64,000 nt of DNA from Cercophora sp. LCS_1. Lineage: Eukaryota; Ascomycota; Sordariomycetes; Sordariales; Lasiosphaeriaceae. The position numbers and the translations under genes are program-made. Every line of letters begins with the position of its first letter. Position 1 is the stretch's first letter. The stretch covers positions 186,001 to 250,000 of the forward strand of contig JAPZLL010000007.1 in NCBI GenBank assembly GCA_036250225.1. The letters are read 5' to 3'. Positions 23,477 to 34,163 of this stretch are shown here, piece after piece. Below the pieces are notes generated by a model. It was not told the origin of the DNA. It saw only the letters and a program-made list of their open reading frames with translations, and made no database searches.

Positions 23477-26400
23477 ATGGTCGTTTCCTCTATGCAGCAA
23501 CACCACCCGCACCACCAGCAACAGGGTTCTGTTCCGCCACATCTGCAACATTCCCGGCCCCCGAGCATTGTTCACCAGCAACACCATAGCCAGGCCCCCG
23601 CCGCGCAGCAGCAGCACTCGAGCGCGTACTCGTCGGGCCATTCGGTCTACCAGCAACAAACCCAGGCGAACAACGCCCAAGAGCACGGGTTGTCGCAATA
23701 CTACGGGCATCCCAGTCCTTACAGCACACCTGGCGCGACCAGCGGATATACATCCGCAGGTAAGTTCCGTATGCATTTTCCTTCCCACCCGGCGCGTCAA
23801 ATCTCTAATGCGACGCGCAGAGACCGGAGAAATGATGGCCGCCACGATGCCCAGGCCGCCCTACCCGCCCATGTCATATCATACTCCTCAGTCAAACTCG
23901 CCCGCGTCGGTAGCATCGCCCTCGGGACACGACCAGCAGAGAAGCATGTATGGCCAGGCTCCCTCCCAGTTGCACCAACAATCCATGTATTACGGCGCCC
24001 CTCAACAGCCGCAGTACTCGTCAATGCAGACTCAGGCCGCGCCTTCGGCGTACGCGCAGCACGCGCAGCACGCGCAAACATCGCACCAGTCGATGGCTTC
24101 CCAACCAAGCATGATGATGTCCCACACAGCGCCGCAGCACCAGATGAACCAGCATGCGACTGCACCTCAGCATTCACAGGCAGGCATGACAGTTAGCCCA
24201 CGTCCGGGCAAGCTCGATGCTCACAATCTTAACCACCAAAGATCAGCTCCTGTTCCCCTTGGCGGGTCCGCGTCGACAACGCCTCAGAACACGGCACCTC
24301 TGTCAACACCAACAGGCTCTGCATCTGGGGTAAATCCCAACGCAGCACCCGGCCCGATTCCTGCAACGACCCCACTGGTTGTGAGACAAGATGGAAATGG
24401 CGTTCAGTGGATTGCCTTCGAATACTCTCGCGATCGCGTCAAGATGGAGTACACTATTAGGTGCGATGTTGAGTCGGTCAACCAAGAGGAGCTGTCTGCC
24501 GAGTTCAAAACGGAGAATTGCGTCTATCCTCGAGCATGCTGCCCCAAAGAGCAGTACCGCGGGAACCGACTGCAGTACGAGACGGAGTGCAACACAGTGG
24601 GTTGGGCGCTTGCGCAGCTGAACCCTCCTCTACGGGGCAAGCGAGGTCTGATTCAGAGGGCCGTGGACAGCTGGAGAAACAGCAACCAGGACCCACGGTT
24701 GAGGAGTCGTCGCGTCCGCCGAATGGCCAAGATGAACCACCGCAACAAGGCTGGCTCAGCGACACCACACCCTACCCACATGGCCGGACCGACCGGACCA
24801 GGGGGAATGACCAGCCAAGGACCGATGGGCCCTGGCGCGGCGGCCGCGATCGGGAAGCCTGGAATGAACAATATGGGCTCGCAGATGCATCACCATCAGC
24901 ATGACGGAAGCGCTCAGGGAGGAGACGAAGTCGGTATGTTTCATCACCAGATGGCCTAATGCGCGCGCGTTGTTGTGATTTAGTGTGATACCTTTTCCAA
25001 CCACCTGTTTATCTTTTCTGTTTGGTTGTCTTGTGGGTTCTTTTGGGGTTTGCTGCTCGTCCGTTTTTCTTTTGCTGTTATATACCTACCGTCTCGAGAC
25101 AGTCAGTTCTCGCGCGGACCTGGGCGACACAGGGACCTGGTACAAAAAAGAAAGATCTGTACATTACCATAGGCGTTTGCTGTTAGTTTGTTTTGCTGGT
25201 TTTCGGTCGTCGTTCACTTGTCTGGCTGCTGGCTGGCAAACGCTCCGATGCCTATCACTATGCATCTCATCAGCATCGCACCGTCACATACCAACAACAC
25301 CTTCATACACACACACACACCTCTCACACACTCATACATCTTGCATCGGCCCGCAAGGGCGTCTTCGACCGGTTTTGAGGCTGTGGTCTCGGGTCAACTG
25401 TATCTGCGGGTCTCTGTACATTGCACCGAGGATTTGTTGTTTGCTCTACTTCACACGGGGAGTTTGGCGAGTTGTCGTTGCTGCGCTGTTCTGGTTTGAA
25501 AGCATCACACTCTTTTGCACGACGCGTATCGCGATTGAGCCGGACGTCTTGCGCTGAACTCCCGAGAAGGACTGATTAAGCTGACTATATTTTCAGGTGA
25601 CGGAGAATACCTAGACGACCAACACCATCACCACCACCAGGCCCCTTCCCAGCCCGGATCCGAGGAGCGGCCAGCACAGAGCTTCTCCGGCTATGGTTCT
25701 TACAATGGCGCACCACAAGGATCTTCCAGCATGCCATCTATCCACGATACCCTCAGCGGCTCTCCCCATGCCAGCGGCAGTGCTATTGCCGCTCGCCGAC
25801 TAAGCAAATCGCGCAATGACGAGCCCGAGGACCTATTCCCGGATATTCCCGAGGCAAAGAAGCGCAAGTTCATCCTGGTCGAAGATAGCGATCGCCAAAG
25901 CCGTCTCCGTGTCAGGGTCACGTTAGACGGCGTGGATACTCGCGAGATCCCCGACAGCTTCAGGAAGAGTAGCAGCGTATACCCCCGTTCCTATTTTCCC
26001 AGAGAAATGCAGAGCCCCCCACCGAGCGCTACCGGCAGCAAGTTCTTCACGGAGGACGCCAGCGACATGGAAGACGACGGGACTACCGAAACCGAAGGTC
26101 GTCGAGCAGGGCGCGGCACCGCAAAGCGAGGCAAAACCATGGTCAAGGTACCCATGAGCGAGGGACAAGAGGGTGAGGTCGCGATTCCGCGCATGCGCAA
26201 ATCGTTTCGTGGCAAGGAGGTCCGCCTCAACGATCTAGGTTATAGGATGGCGTGGCTGCAGAGCCGTGTCTTTGCCGGCCGAACTGTGTTTCTCCAACGA
26301 GCTTGTAAGTTGATATGCCCCTTTTGACAGAGTTCTTCTAACCCGGTTTGCAAAAGTGGACTGCTACCGTAACAAAACGCGGAGCGCCATGGAATCCATC

Positions 26401-26502
26401 ATGCAGGACGTGAAAACCTCGGCACCTCACTACGAGACACGAGTCGGTAAGCGCAAGTGGAACGAACGGATGCGCGTGGGCGACAAGAAGGACGATGAAT
26501 AG
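23477..26502 (+). CDS. medA: Medusa/Acr1/REN1-family developmental regulator (acon-3/medA-like)
   Basis: Four exons, 23477-23759, 23821-24933, 25597-26304 and 26357-26502, encode 749 aa. Introns are 61, 663 and 52 bp. Residues 1-280 are Gln/His/Pro/Ser-rich, typical of transcriptional regulators. Residues about 285-400 carry the conserved family core (GVQWIAFEYSRDRVKMEYTI; FKTENCVYPRACCPKEQY; RGLIQRAVDSWRNSNQDPRL). A second conserved block in exons 3-4 contains KKRKFILVEDSDRQSRLRVR and VRLNDLGYRMAWLQSRVFAG and ends in a basic tail. Characterised relatives (Aspergillus MedA, Fusarium REN1, Magnaporthe ACR1) control conidiophore patterning and adhesion in the nucleus. The start MVVSSMQQHHPHHQ is the first ATG of the open frame; a splice acceptor at TATGCAG just inside it means an upstream exon cannot be excluded. 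Family assignment is from memory of the conserved core and is strong. Confidence 0.88.
24934..25596 (+). other. 663-bp intron of the MedA-like gene, alternative C-terminus if retained
   Basis: Donor GTATGT at 24934; acceptor TATATTTTCAG ends at 25596, with a CTGACTAT branch at about 25581. Joining gives G|GT GAC and keeps the frame into the His-rich exon 3. If the intron is retained, translation stops after ten more codons (VGMFHHQMA, stop at 24957-24959), giving a protein that has the core domain but lacks the C-terminal block. It contains a CA-rich run near 25310-25335. Confidence 0.7.
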
Positions 26503-27352
26503 ATGATTCGCCCTTGTTCGCTCGATTCCCCAGCCACACGACCTAATCCCCTATTCTACGACGCATGGAACGATAAAAGTTGGCACGGAGTACTGGAGGG
26601 TAGAACCGGATTTGGTGGGATTCCCCGTTTTTGGGCCTGATTGCTGGTGTCACGGTTGTCGGAAAGGTTCTTTTTGGGCCTGGGTTTGCGAAGTCGGCAG
26701 GTAATGGGCTATACTTAAGCTACACCTTCCATCGAGCATAGAAGCGTCTGCGAAGCATCACGTCAGGTTGCATCATAGTTGTCGGGGCGGCAAGCTGTAT
26801 TATAGGTAGTTAGATGTAGGAGGATCATGTGTATAAAAAAGTGTTTTGCGAACCGATTTGGCACAAGAAGTCAGCAGACAGAAAAAGCATGTTTGAACCT
26901 CCTGAGACAGAACGCCTCTGTCTTGAGTGGTATTGTCAGTTGTTGTGATGCCCTGTCGTTCTGTGGAATTCGTGACCTGAATAACACCTTAACGAAGTCA
27001 TTCCTGGGTAAATCTCAACTCTTCAATCTCAACCCTTCGGCGCATATGTAAGAATAACGTAGACGGCTGTCTTCTCCTTTGAAAATAACCCATCTTGAAA
27101 TGGTGAAGACAGTCCCACCAAGAGGCAACCCTAACCCTGTCTAGAGGAGCAAGTGGGGCCGACCAGCTCCCAGCTCCAGCCTTGCAGGCAGGCAGAGGCA
27201 AACTGACGTGGAGCACTCACTGCAGCCTTTCCCCATCAGCAACCGCGCGCCGACGAGCTTCCTCAAAGCTTCCAATTCCGACCCGAGTTGGACCGCACAA
27301 GCCAGACACACACCACACCGCAATCGTCCACCTGATACCGCAGACACTCAAG
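26503..27352. promoter_or_regulatory. Intergenic region; 3' flank of medA-like gene and rpn5 promoter
   Basis: 850 bp without a gene. A telobox-like AACCCTAACCCTGT lies at 27127-27140, about 215 bp before the rpn5 start. The first 550 bp presumably carry the 3' UTR and terminator of the upstream gene. Confidence 0.5.
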
Positions 27353-29006
27353 ATGGCGGACGCCGCATTCAAGCCGGAGAAGGACTTCTCCAAAGAGGTG
27401 GACAAGCAGATTCCCGAGGCCGAAGCTCTTGCCAAAGTATATTTGCCCGGCCTCGCACACACTGAGGCGAACCTTGTGGCTGACTAGCAAACCCGCAGAC
27501 AGACATCCAAGCGGCTATCGAGAAGCTCTCCCTGCTTGAGAAGCAGACGCGTCAGGTGAGGAGCAACCCGATCCAAGGATATTCCGTGACTTGCTAACCA
27601 GATCGATCGGTGTCAGGCTTCCGACCTTGCATCGACGTCGCGCATTCTCATCACCATTGTCACGCTGTGCAAGAATGCCGGCGACTGGCAGCTGCTCAAC
27701 GACCAGACGCTGGTCCTCTCCAAGAAGCATGGCCAGCTCAAGCAGGCCATCACGCGCATGGTGCAGACGGTCATGGGGTTCCTCGACGCGGCGCCCAACC
27801 TCGAGACCAAGCTGTCGGTGATTGAGACGCTGCGCACCGTGACCGAGGGCAAGATCTTTGTCGAGGTGGAGCGGGCGCGCGTGACCAAGATCCTGTCGGA
27901 TATCAAGAAGAAGCAGGGAGATCTCAAGGCCGCGACCGACATCCTGTGCGAGCTGCAGGTCGAGACGTTTGGGTCCATGGAGCGCCGCGAGAAGGTCGAG
28001 TTTATCCTGGCCCAGGTTGCGCTGTGCATCGAGAGCGGGGACTGGACGCAGGCGGGCATCCTCAGCCGCAAGATCAGCACGAGGTATCTGGCGCGGAAAC
28101 CCAAGAAGACAGCCGAGCAGCTGGAGAAGGAGCAGAAGGAGAGGGAGAAGAAGAAGGCACGGGGTGAGGAGGTGCCCGAGGTCAAGGAGGACGATGTCAC
28201 GGATCTCAAGCTGCGGTACTATGAGCAGCAGATTATCCTGGCGAAGCACGATGCCAAGTATCTGGATGTGTGCAAGCACTACCGGCAAGTGTTGGACACG
28301 GAGGCAGTGGAGGAGGACCCTGACAAGCTTCAGGCGGTATGTTTTGCTGGTCTGTTGGTGGATGGGGGAGGCATGCTAACGGGCACAGGTCCTGCAACGA
28401 ATCATCTACTTTATCATCCTCGCTCCCCACGACAACGAGCAGCACGACCTGCTCCACCGCATCCACAAGGACACGCGCAACTCGCAGATTCCCCAAGATG
28501 CCGAGCTGCTCAAGCTCTTCACAGTGCACGAGTTGATGCGATGGCCCGAAGTTTCTAAGGTGTTCGGCCCGCACCTCTGCAGCACGGAGATCTTTGACTC
28601 GGCCAAGGGCCAGTCGTCGGATGCGCAGGCGTTCCAGCGGTGGCAGGATCTGCGCAAGCGGGTAATCGAGCACAACGTGCGTGTTGTGGCCAAGTACTAC
28701 ACGCGCATCAAGACGGAGCGCCTGACGCAGCTGCTGGATCTGACCGAGGACGAGACGGAGAAGTACATTAGTGAGCTGGTGACATCCAAGACGGTCTACG
28801 CAAAGATTGACCGGCCGGCGCGCATCGTCAGCTTTGCGAAGCCACGGGATGCAGACGACATTCTGAACGAGTGGAGCTTCAACATGAAGAGCCTGCTGGG
28901 GCATCTCGAGCGCATCGATCACTTGATCACCAAGGAGGAAATGATGGCGCGCATCCAGCCCGGGGCAAAGACAAAGAAGGGCGGCAAGGAGAAGAAGGCG
29001 CGCTAA
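27353..29006 (+). CDS. rpn5: 26S proteasome regulatory subunit Rpn5 (PSMD12)
   Basis: Four exons, 27353-27436, 27499-27555, 27617-28336 and 28389-29006, give 492 aa, close to the family's usual 440-500. The N-terminal helical repeats include KLSLLEKQTRQASDLASTSR, and the PCI/winged-helix part (about residues 290-430) includes KLFTVHELMRWPEVSKVFG and VVAKYYTRIKTERLTQLLDL. The C-terminus ends KKGGKEKKAR. For intron 2 two acceptors are possible. The one at 27616 (TGTCAG) is chosen because the CTAACCAG alternative is only two bases from the branch and would insert five residues (IDRCQ) into a conserved helix. Rpn5 is a scaffold subunit of the proteasome lid needed for assembly with Rpn11. Well supported by sequence. 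Confidence 0.95.
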
Positions 29007-29197
29007 CGGATACATGATAGATATTTTGTATGAATAGAACACGAACGGGACGGACCTCGGTAGAGTACCAAAATATCAGTCTCTTGACGTCATCGGTGTT
29101 AGCTACGACGCCTAACATTGCAAACCACAGTTCAACGCAACAACTGTGCGCAGTAAGTCACAACTCACAATTCGTGATTAAAACCATCTTACACACA

Positions 29198-29887
29198 ATG
29201 AAGTATTGCATCGGGAGCTCAGGCTTCAACCCTAAAGTCGCCATCCGCGACCTAGACAACCACACTAAAATCATGCGCGCATTGGAGGAGACCCACGACT
29301 CGGAAACAGCAATAAGAGCGTGGTTCCATCTCCCCGACGCAGATCACGACGAGTATATCTACCATGCTATCGCAAGCGTATCACTCCGCCAGGTTCAGGT
29401 GTACATCAATCTCGGCTCGGCAAAGGGTCTTCACGCGTGGTATGACTGGCTCCAACCTACAGGCGAAAAGGTTCGTCCCTTTTCTCACCTGTATTCCCTC
29501 CTCTTACCTCCCCCATCCCAACTAGGTAGCACAACGGGACTAGCAAAACACAACAAGCTGCCACCCCCAACACCCAAAGACACAGCATCCTATGCATCCC
29601 TCTTCCTCCCCACATCCTCACCCTCCGTCGCCTTGCGAACGTTCACGTCAAATGCACGTGAACACTCTCTCGTTTCACACGTAGCAAATCACCCCGCATC
29701 GCATCGGGATATCGACGCATCACTGCCAGTCATTGCCAAAACAAGAGGAGCAACGAATCCGTACTTTGATTTTTGGACGTGGGCGGTGCAGGGGCTGGAG
29801 TTTTGTGGCCCTGTGCCTTTGCCGTCGGTTGTGGATGGCGTGGATGAGAAGAAGGGGAAGAAGAAGGGAAAAGGGTGGACGCATTAA
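29198..29887 (+). CDS. Hypothetical protein, unresolved gene model
   Basis: ATG at 29198 in a good context (CACACAATG); the frame is open for 229 aa. The first 92 residues (MKYCIGSSGFNPKVAIRDLD, later VQVYINLGSAKGLHAWYDWL) look like real coding sequence. The next stretch from GTTCGT at 29471 to CCAACTAG is pyrimidine-rich and resembles a 55-bp intron; if spliced, the frame would end six codons later, giving a protein of about 98 aa. Read through, the frame continues with a Ser/Pro/Thr-rich part and ends NPYFDFWTWAVQGLEFCG plus a Lys/Gly-rich tail that again looks coding. No family recognised. Lies 192 bp after rpn5 on the same strand, in its own transcription unit as far as can be seen. Confidence 0.45.
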   Translation: MKYCIGSSGFNPKVAIRDLDNHTKIMRALEETHDSETAIRAWFHLPDADHDEYIYHAIASVSLRQVQVYINLGSAKGLHAWYDWLQPTGEKVRPFSHLYSLLLPPPSQLGSTTGLAKHNKLPPPTPKDTASYASLFLPTSSPSVALRTFTSNAREHSLVSHVANHPASHRDIDASLPVIAKTRGATNPYFDFWTWAVQGLEFCGPVPLPSVVDGVDEKKGKKKGKGWTH

Positions 29888-29990
29888 AGCCATCCTGTGT
29901 TGCCCGTGTTTATGCATCATTTTGGGTGCGTGGTGCCTAGTCGTACGTCTTCAAGCTTCTCCTCCTCCTTAAACCTCTCTACATGGCCAT

Positions 29991-30026
29991 GACCGGTAGC
30001 TGGGGGTTCTCTGACCGGTAGCTGGG
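29991..30026 (+). repeat. Short direct repeat, GACCGGTAGCTGGG twice
   Basis: Two identical copies at 29991-30004 and 30013-30026, separated by 8 bp. They sit where the missing 5' end of the methyltransferase-like gene would be expected, and each copy carries an in-frame TAG. Confidence 0.7.
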
Positions 30027-30179
30027 CTCTCTGGCCAGGAGCTTGCCCTGAAACGGCACATGGGTTTTGTTTCCCTGCGGTAAATCTTACCCCGACGAGC
30101 CGTTGATCTCCTTTCTTGGTCAAGACAAAACTGGGTTGCATATGTGCATAATAACTAATAGAGAGAAAAAAAAATACAG

Positions 30180-30881
30180 ACGAAGCTCTCGTGCTCTTGA
30201 GGCATGTAGCTGGGGACAGGGCGATCGCGGATATCGGGTCAGGTTCGGGCTATTGGACTTTTAGTAGGTCTTTATGTTTCTTTACATTTACAACATCTCG
30301 ATTTGCTTCTTCTTCTTCTTCTTCTCCCTCCGGGTCGTTGTCGGGTTTCTGCTCGCTCCTCGTCACCCTTCTTTCATTGCCTTCATCGTCTTCATTATCA
30401 TCTCACCAAATCACCCATTTCATCATTACCGCCACCATCCAACATCATCCAACACCAAATCGAACTAATCTCAGTGCTCCGCCAATACAACATCCAAACT
30501 CACGCCATAGACAACGCCCAATCCCTCTGGAGAACAACCTGGATCCCTGACACGATCCCCACCACCGGCACTAGCTGGCTCTCCCGGTCCCAAAACAACC
30601 ACAGCAAAGACATGGTTCTTCTCCTCGTCTATCCCATCGTCGGCACCGCCGGCTCCGAGGGGAGTTTTACCCGGGACCTGATCAACGCTTACAAGGGCGA
30701 TACCATTGCCGTCGTCGGCACCCAGAATCACAATGGGTATACTGTCTTTCGGAACATGGCCATGTCGGAGTTTATGGAGCGTGAGCACAAAGAGCGGAAA
30801 AGGATGGTCCAGATCCCGCTGTCGAGTTTCCCTGGCAAGGGCGAGGCGCTGTTTATCTTTCAAAAGAGTGAGGCGACGTAG
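30180..30881 (+). pseudogene. Methyltransferase-like gene with unresolved or lost 5' end
   Basis: Two exons can be read with confidence: 30180-30263 and 30475-30881, separated by a 211-bp intron (CTAATCTCAG acceptor). They give DEALVLLRHVAGDRAIADIG followed by SGSGYWTF, the glycine-rich SAM-binding motif I of class I methyltransferases. MLRQYNIQTHAIDN (motif II region, acidic residue at the end) follows, then VLLLVYPIVGTAGSEGSFTR and YKGDTIAVVGTQNHNGYTVF. It ends KGEALFIFQKSEAT. A likely preceding exon (YPDEPLISFL, ending near 30117 with a weak GTCAAG donor) fits the phase, but an in-frame TGA precedes it and there is no ATG. Either a further upstream exon was missed or the gene is truncated. 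A small fungal SAM-dependent methyltransferase-like family; substrate unknown. Confidence 0.5.
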
Positions 30882-31147
30882 TTGCAAACGCTCAACACAT
30901 CGCACATTCAACAAGAGACACACACATGATAGCTGCCGGTTTATTGGACGTCCATGTAGACACCCTCTCTAGCTACCACCTTGTTTCCTCCTAAACCCAC
31001 GAAGAAGACCTCTCTGACCTGATCGAGATCCGTCGACTACAAACACAGCAACCTGCGCAATATGAACAGTCAAGATACTTCTCCTCGGCTCCAGACCTCG
31101 ATAACCTTGTGGTAAATCCAGCCACTGAAGTGAACCCATGGGGACCA
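30882..31147. other. Convergent intergenic spacer
   Basis: Short spacer between two stop codons on opposite strands; expected to hold both 3' UTRs. No gene seen. Confidence 0.4.
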
Positions 31148-34100
31148 CTACCAACCAACACGGGCCCAAAAGTCCTCTGCCTCTGCCAAGCGAGGCACGC
31201 CAGCTTCGCCACCAGGCTTACCGCCAGGCTCGCCACCCACTACCCCGTTACTAGTAGTGCCACCTTTAGCTACTTCAGTAGTAGCAGTGGACTTCTTGGC
31301 ACCAACCACGCCATCCTTAGGCTGTGAAACATCACTGCCATCAACGGCGGTGTCAACCTGGCCACCATCCGAAACCCTGGTATCAGGATCCTCATCACGG
31401 CCACTTCCGGCAGGGCCAGGCCGCTGGCGGGCGGAATACAACGGGCCTATGGGCGTCTGAGGGGGAGTTAGATGTGCCATGGTAACAGTCGTCGCTTCCT
31501 TGCTCTCACCGATGGTCTCACTTGAGCCGTTGGCAGGGTTCGCAACAACCTCGGCAGTCGCGCCATTATCCTTGGTTCCGTCGGTCTCATCGTCAAGCTC
31601 CATGTTCTTCAGCAGACCTGCAAGTCTGTCCGGGTGTTTGGCCACGAGTCCAGCCAGCCTCTCAAAGGCCTCCACTGCGGCCGGGTCTCCCGACAAGGAG
31701 ATCTGTGTATTGTTCACTGTGCCGCTCCTCGGAGTCGATGGAGTGATCGATAGGTGGCGAATGCTATATGTCACCTCTTCCACTCCGGTTTGGATGGACT
31801 CGGTTGTAGCGGCAGTACCTGTAGCGGTCGGGTTAAACTTAACACCCTCACCATGCGGCTTGGGGTCGGTGTTCTCGACCTTCTTGGAATTCACGGCATT
31901 CTCTGAGACATCGGCACCATGAGTAGCGCCAGGAATCTTGCCCTCGGACTTTGCCTCGGTAGCCTTTGTCTCCTCGTTCGGCTCTGCGTTCAAAGCTGCC
32001 TTCAGGGCTACCTCCTGCTCCTCAATATAGTCGGCGACACAATTAAGGGGCTTCTCATCAATATTCTTCCACTTCTCCATAATTGGCGCCATTCGCATTG
32101 TCGGACCTGGAGTGAGGTTGGCGGAGTGGTCGGAATACTTCTTGTCAAACTCCGCCCAATTGGTAATAAGCATTGCCTCCGGATCCTTGCCAGACGTAGT
32201 GGCTACGTCGGCTTGAACGGCCGCCTCAGGTTTCACAACCGTGTCAGGGTTGACAATTGCATCGGGCTTGACGGCCTCCTCAGACTTGCAAATCACATCA
32301 GCCTTGATAGCACCCTCCGTTGTATCCGCGGCATCCTTGGTCTCCGGCGAGCCCGAGTCAGATTTCGTACGCTTTGCAGAGTTTGCCGCTTCCTGAATGC
32401 CTTGTCTGAACTCCTCGATGGTGCGGTCGTTGGCATCCATCTCCTCGAGCTTCCTCTTCATACGCTCGTGAAGGTTCATGCCGTGCTTCTCAAGGGCAGC
32501 GAACCACGCTTTGCCAGCAGCTGCAATGGCCGGGTTCTTGATCAGGAGGTCGCCCTGAGTATCGCGCAGCTTGTTGACGAAAGGGCCAATATCCTTGTCG
32601 ACAAAGGACTTGACATCGTCAAGCGGACGATCGGCGAACGCGAAGCCAATGCACGTGGAAAGCCAGTGAGAGGCACGGTGGAAGCGGACATGGTTGAAGT
32701 CATGGCGTCTCTCGCCCGGGAAAACGGCAGGATCACCAAATACATCCCGAACAACAGTCTTGGCTGCGCAGACTCTGGCGTACAAGCTGTCGTCGTCAAT
32801 AGTGCCCTCCCAGAAACGGCAAGGGCCGGGAGCAGGCAGCTTAAAAGCCTTTGCCAGCATCACGGCGAGCGCCATGGACGAGCCCCGGAACTCTAGAGCA
32901 TCGAAAACACGCTTGAAATCGTGCAAAGTAGGATTCAAGTAGCCCATAAAGGCGCGGAACAATCCCAGAGTGGTGCCGGTCGCGGTGCCGACCCAGTCAC
33001 CGGCGCAAGTGTCGAGATCGATGCCGGCCAAGTACTTGAGGTGAAAGATTTGACTCTCCTTGGCGCCGCCAAAGGCGTATCCAAGGAAGCCGAAACCTGC
33101 GGGGTTCTCGTCGTCCTGGTTTTGACGAAGGTTGGCTCCATCAACGCTCTCTTGCCAGACCGACAAGGGAATGCCAGTGCGAGAGAACGGCCAAGCATCT
33201 GTAGCAGGTCTGAAGTCGATATTTGTCTTCTTGGCGTTGGCACAAAGCCGCTTCTCGAGGTACTCATGAATATCGCGCTGGAAGACGTGGAGAAGACCCG
33301 TCTGCTCTTCAGTGGGGCCGACCGGCATGATATCTTCGTACGGGATTCCGGCCCGCTGCTCGTCCGTGAGAAGAGGCGTTGTGCTCTTCTTGATAAAAGC
33401 GTTCATGAGGGCGTCGGCAAAGACACCACCGCAAGACTTGGCGACGAGATCGATGATATCCTTCTCGGAGGTGCAACCCGATGCAGGGAACAAAGATGGG
33501 CGGCACAGCCAACCGCTAGTAAACGGCGATACGGTCATCAAGGTAACCGGGAGGTTCTCGTGACCAACCGCGTTGCGAACTGTCTCACGGATCATCTCAG
33601 TCGACACGAAGACCCGCTCCATTCCCGGTCTGATCTCCAGATCGATGCAAATGTCTCGATCGGCAGAGACTGGGGCGAATACCATGACCAACAAGGCCGT
33701 CTTCCGGGCATTAGCGACTTGGGCGTGGGCGGCCACCTGGGTCATGAGATTCTTCATGAACTGAATGTTGCTGGGCAACAGGTAGCTGACCTCACGCAGG
33801 AGCTTGTCGCCTGCAGTCTTCAAGGCAGGATCAACACCGCTGTTCTTCTCGAAGGCCAACATGTCCGTGGCGCTGTACCAGTACTGGGGACTTCGCGTTA
33901 GCAGAGTGTTTTGACGGGGTTTTAGGCAGGGGACAAACCTGGGTCTTCGACATGTTGCTGAAGGCCAGCTTCCAACGAAGAAAGTCATTGACAATCCAGT
34001 CGTACTTTCCAGTACGCGCGAAATTCTCGGAGACGGCGCAAAAGCCCATGATTTCAGCATCCTTGGGAACGTCGGGCGGACCGTGAATGATCACGCCGGC

Positions 34101-34163
34101 TTCGCTCGCAGCTCCCAGGAACTTTGCCATGCCAGCACCGCCCGCGGCGACCGATTCAGACAT
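31148..34163 (-). CDS. 986-aa fungal protein of unknown function
   Basis: Two exons, 34163-33939 and 33883-31148, with a 55-bp intron (GTTTGT..CTGCTAAC..CCCAG). The ATG at 34163 (MSESVAAGGAGMAKFLGAAS) is the first true ATG of the frame. Residues 1 to about 540 look globular and conserved in style, for example KYDWIVNDFLRWKLAFSNMS, VFAPVSADRDICIDLEI, GWLCRPSLFPASGCTS and FGFLGYAFGGAKESQIFHLK. From about 550 the protein becomes Lys/Glu/Ala/Thr-rich and repetitive (EAVKPDAIVNPDTVVKPEAA), hence probably disordered, and it ends DFWARVGW. No signal peptide or membrane span. I do not recognise the family. It converges on the methyltransferase-like gene with about 265 bp between stops. Confidence 0.85.

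Noticed and set aside
27515..28288. 257-codon minus-strand ORF over rpn5
   Set aside because: Shadow of the Rpn5 coding exon; Leu/Arg-rich as expected for the complement of helical coding sequence.
31919..33901. Two plus-strand ORFs of about 325 codons
   Set aside because: They lie antisense to the 986-aa gene, overlap each other and show no family features.
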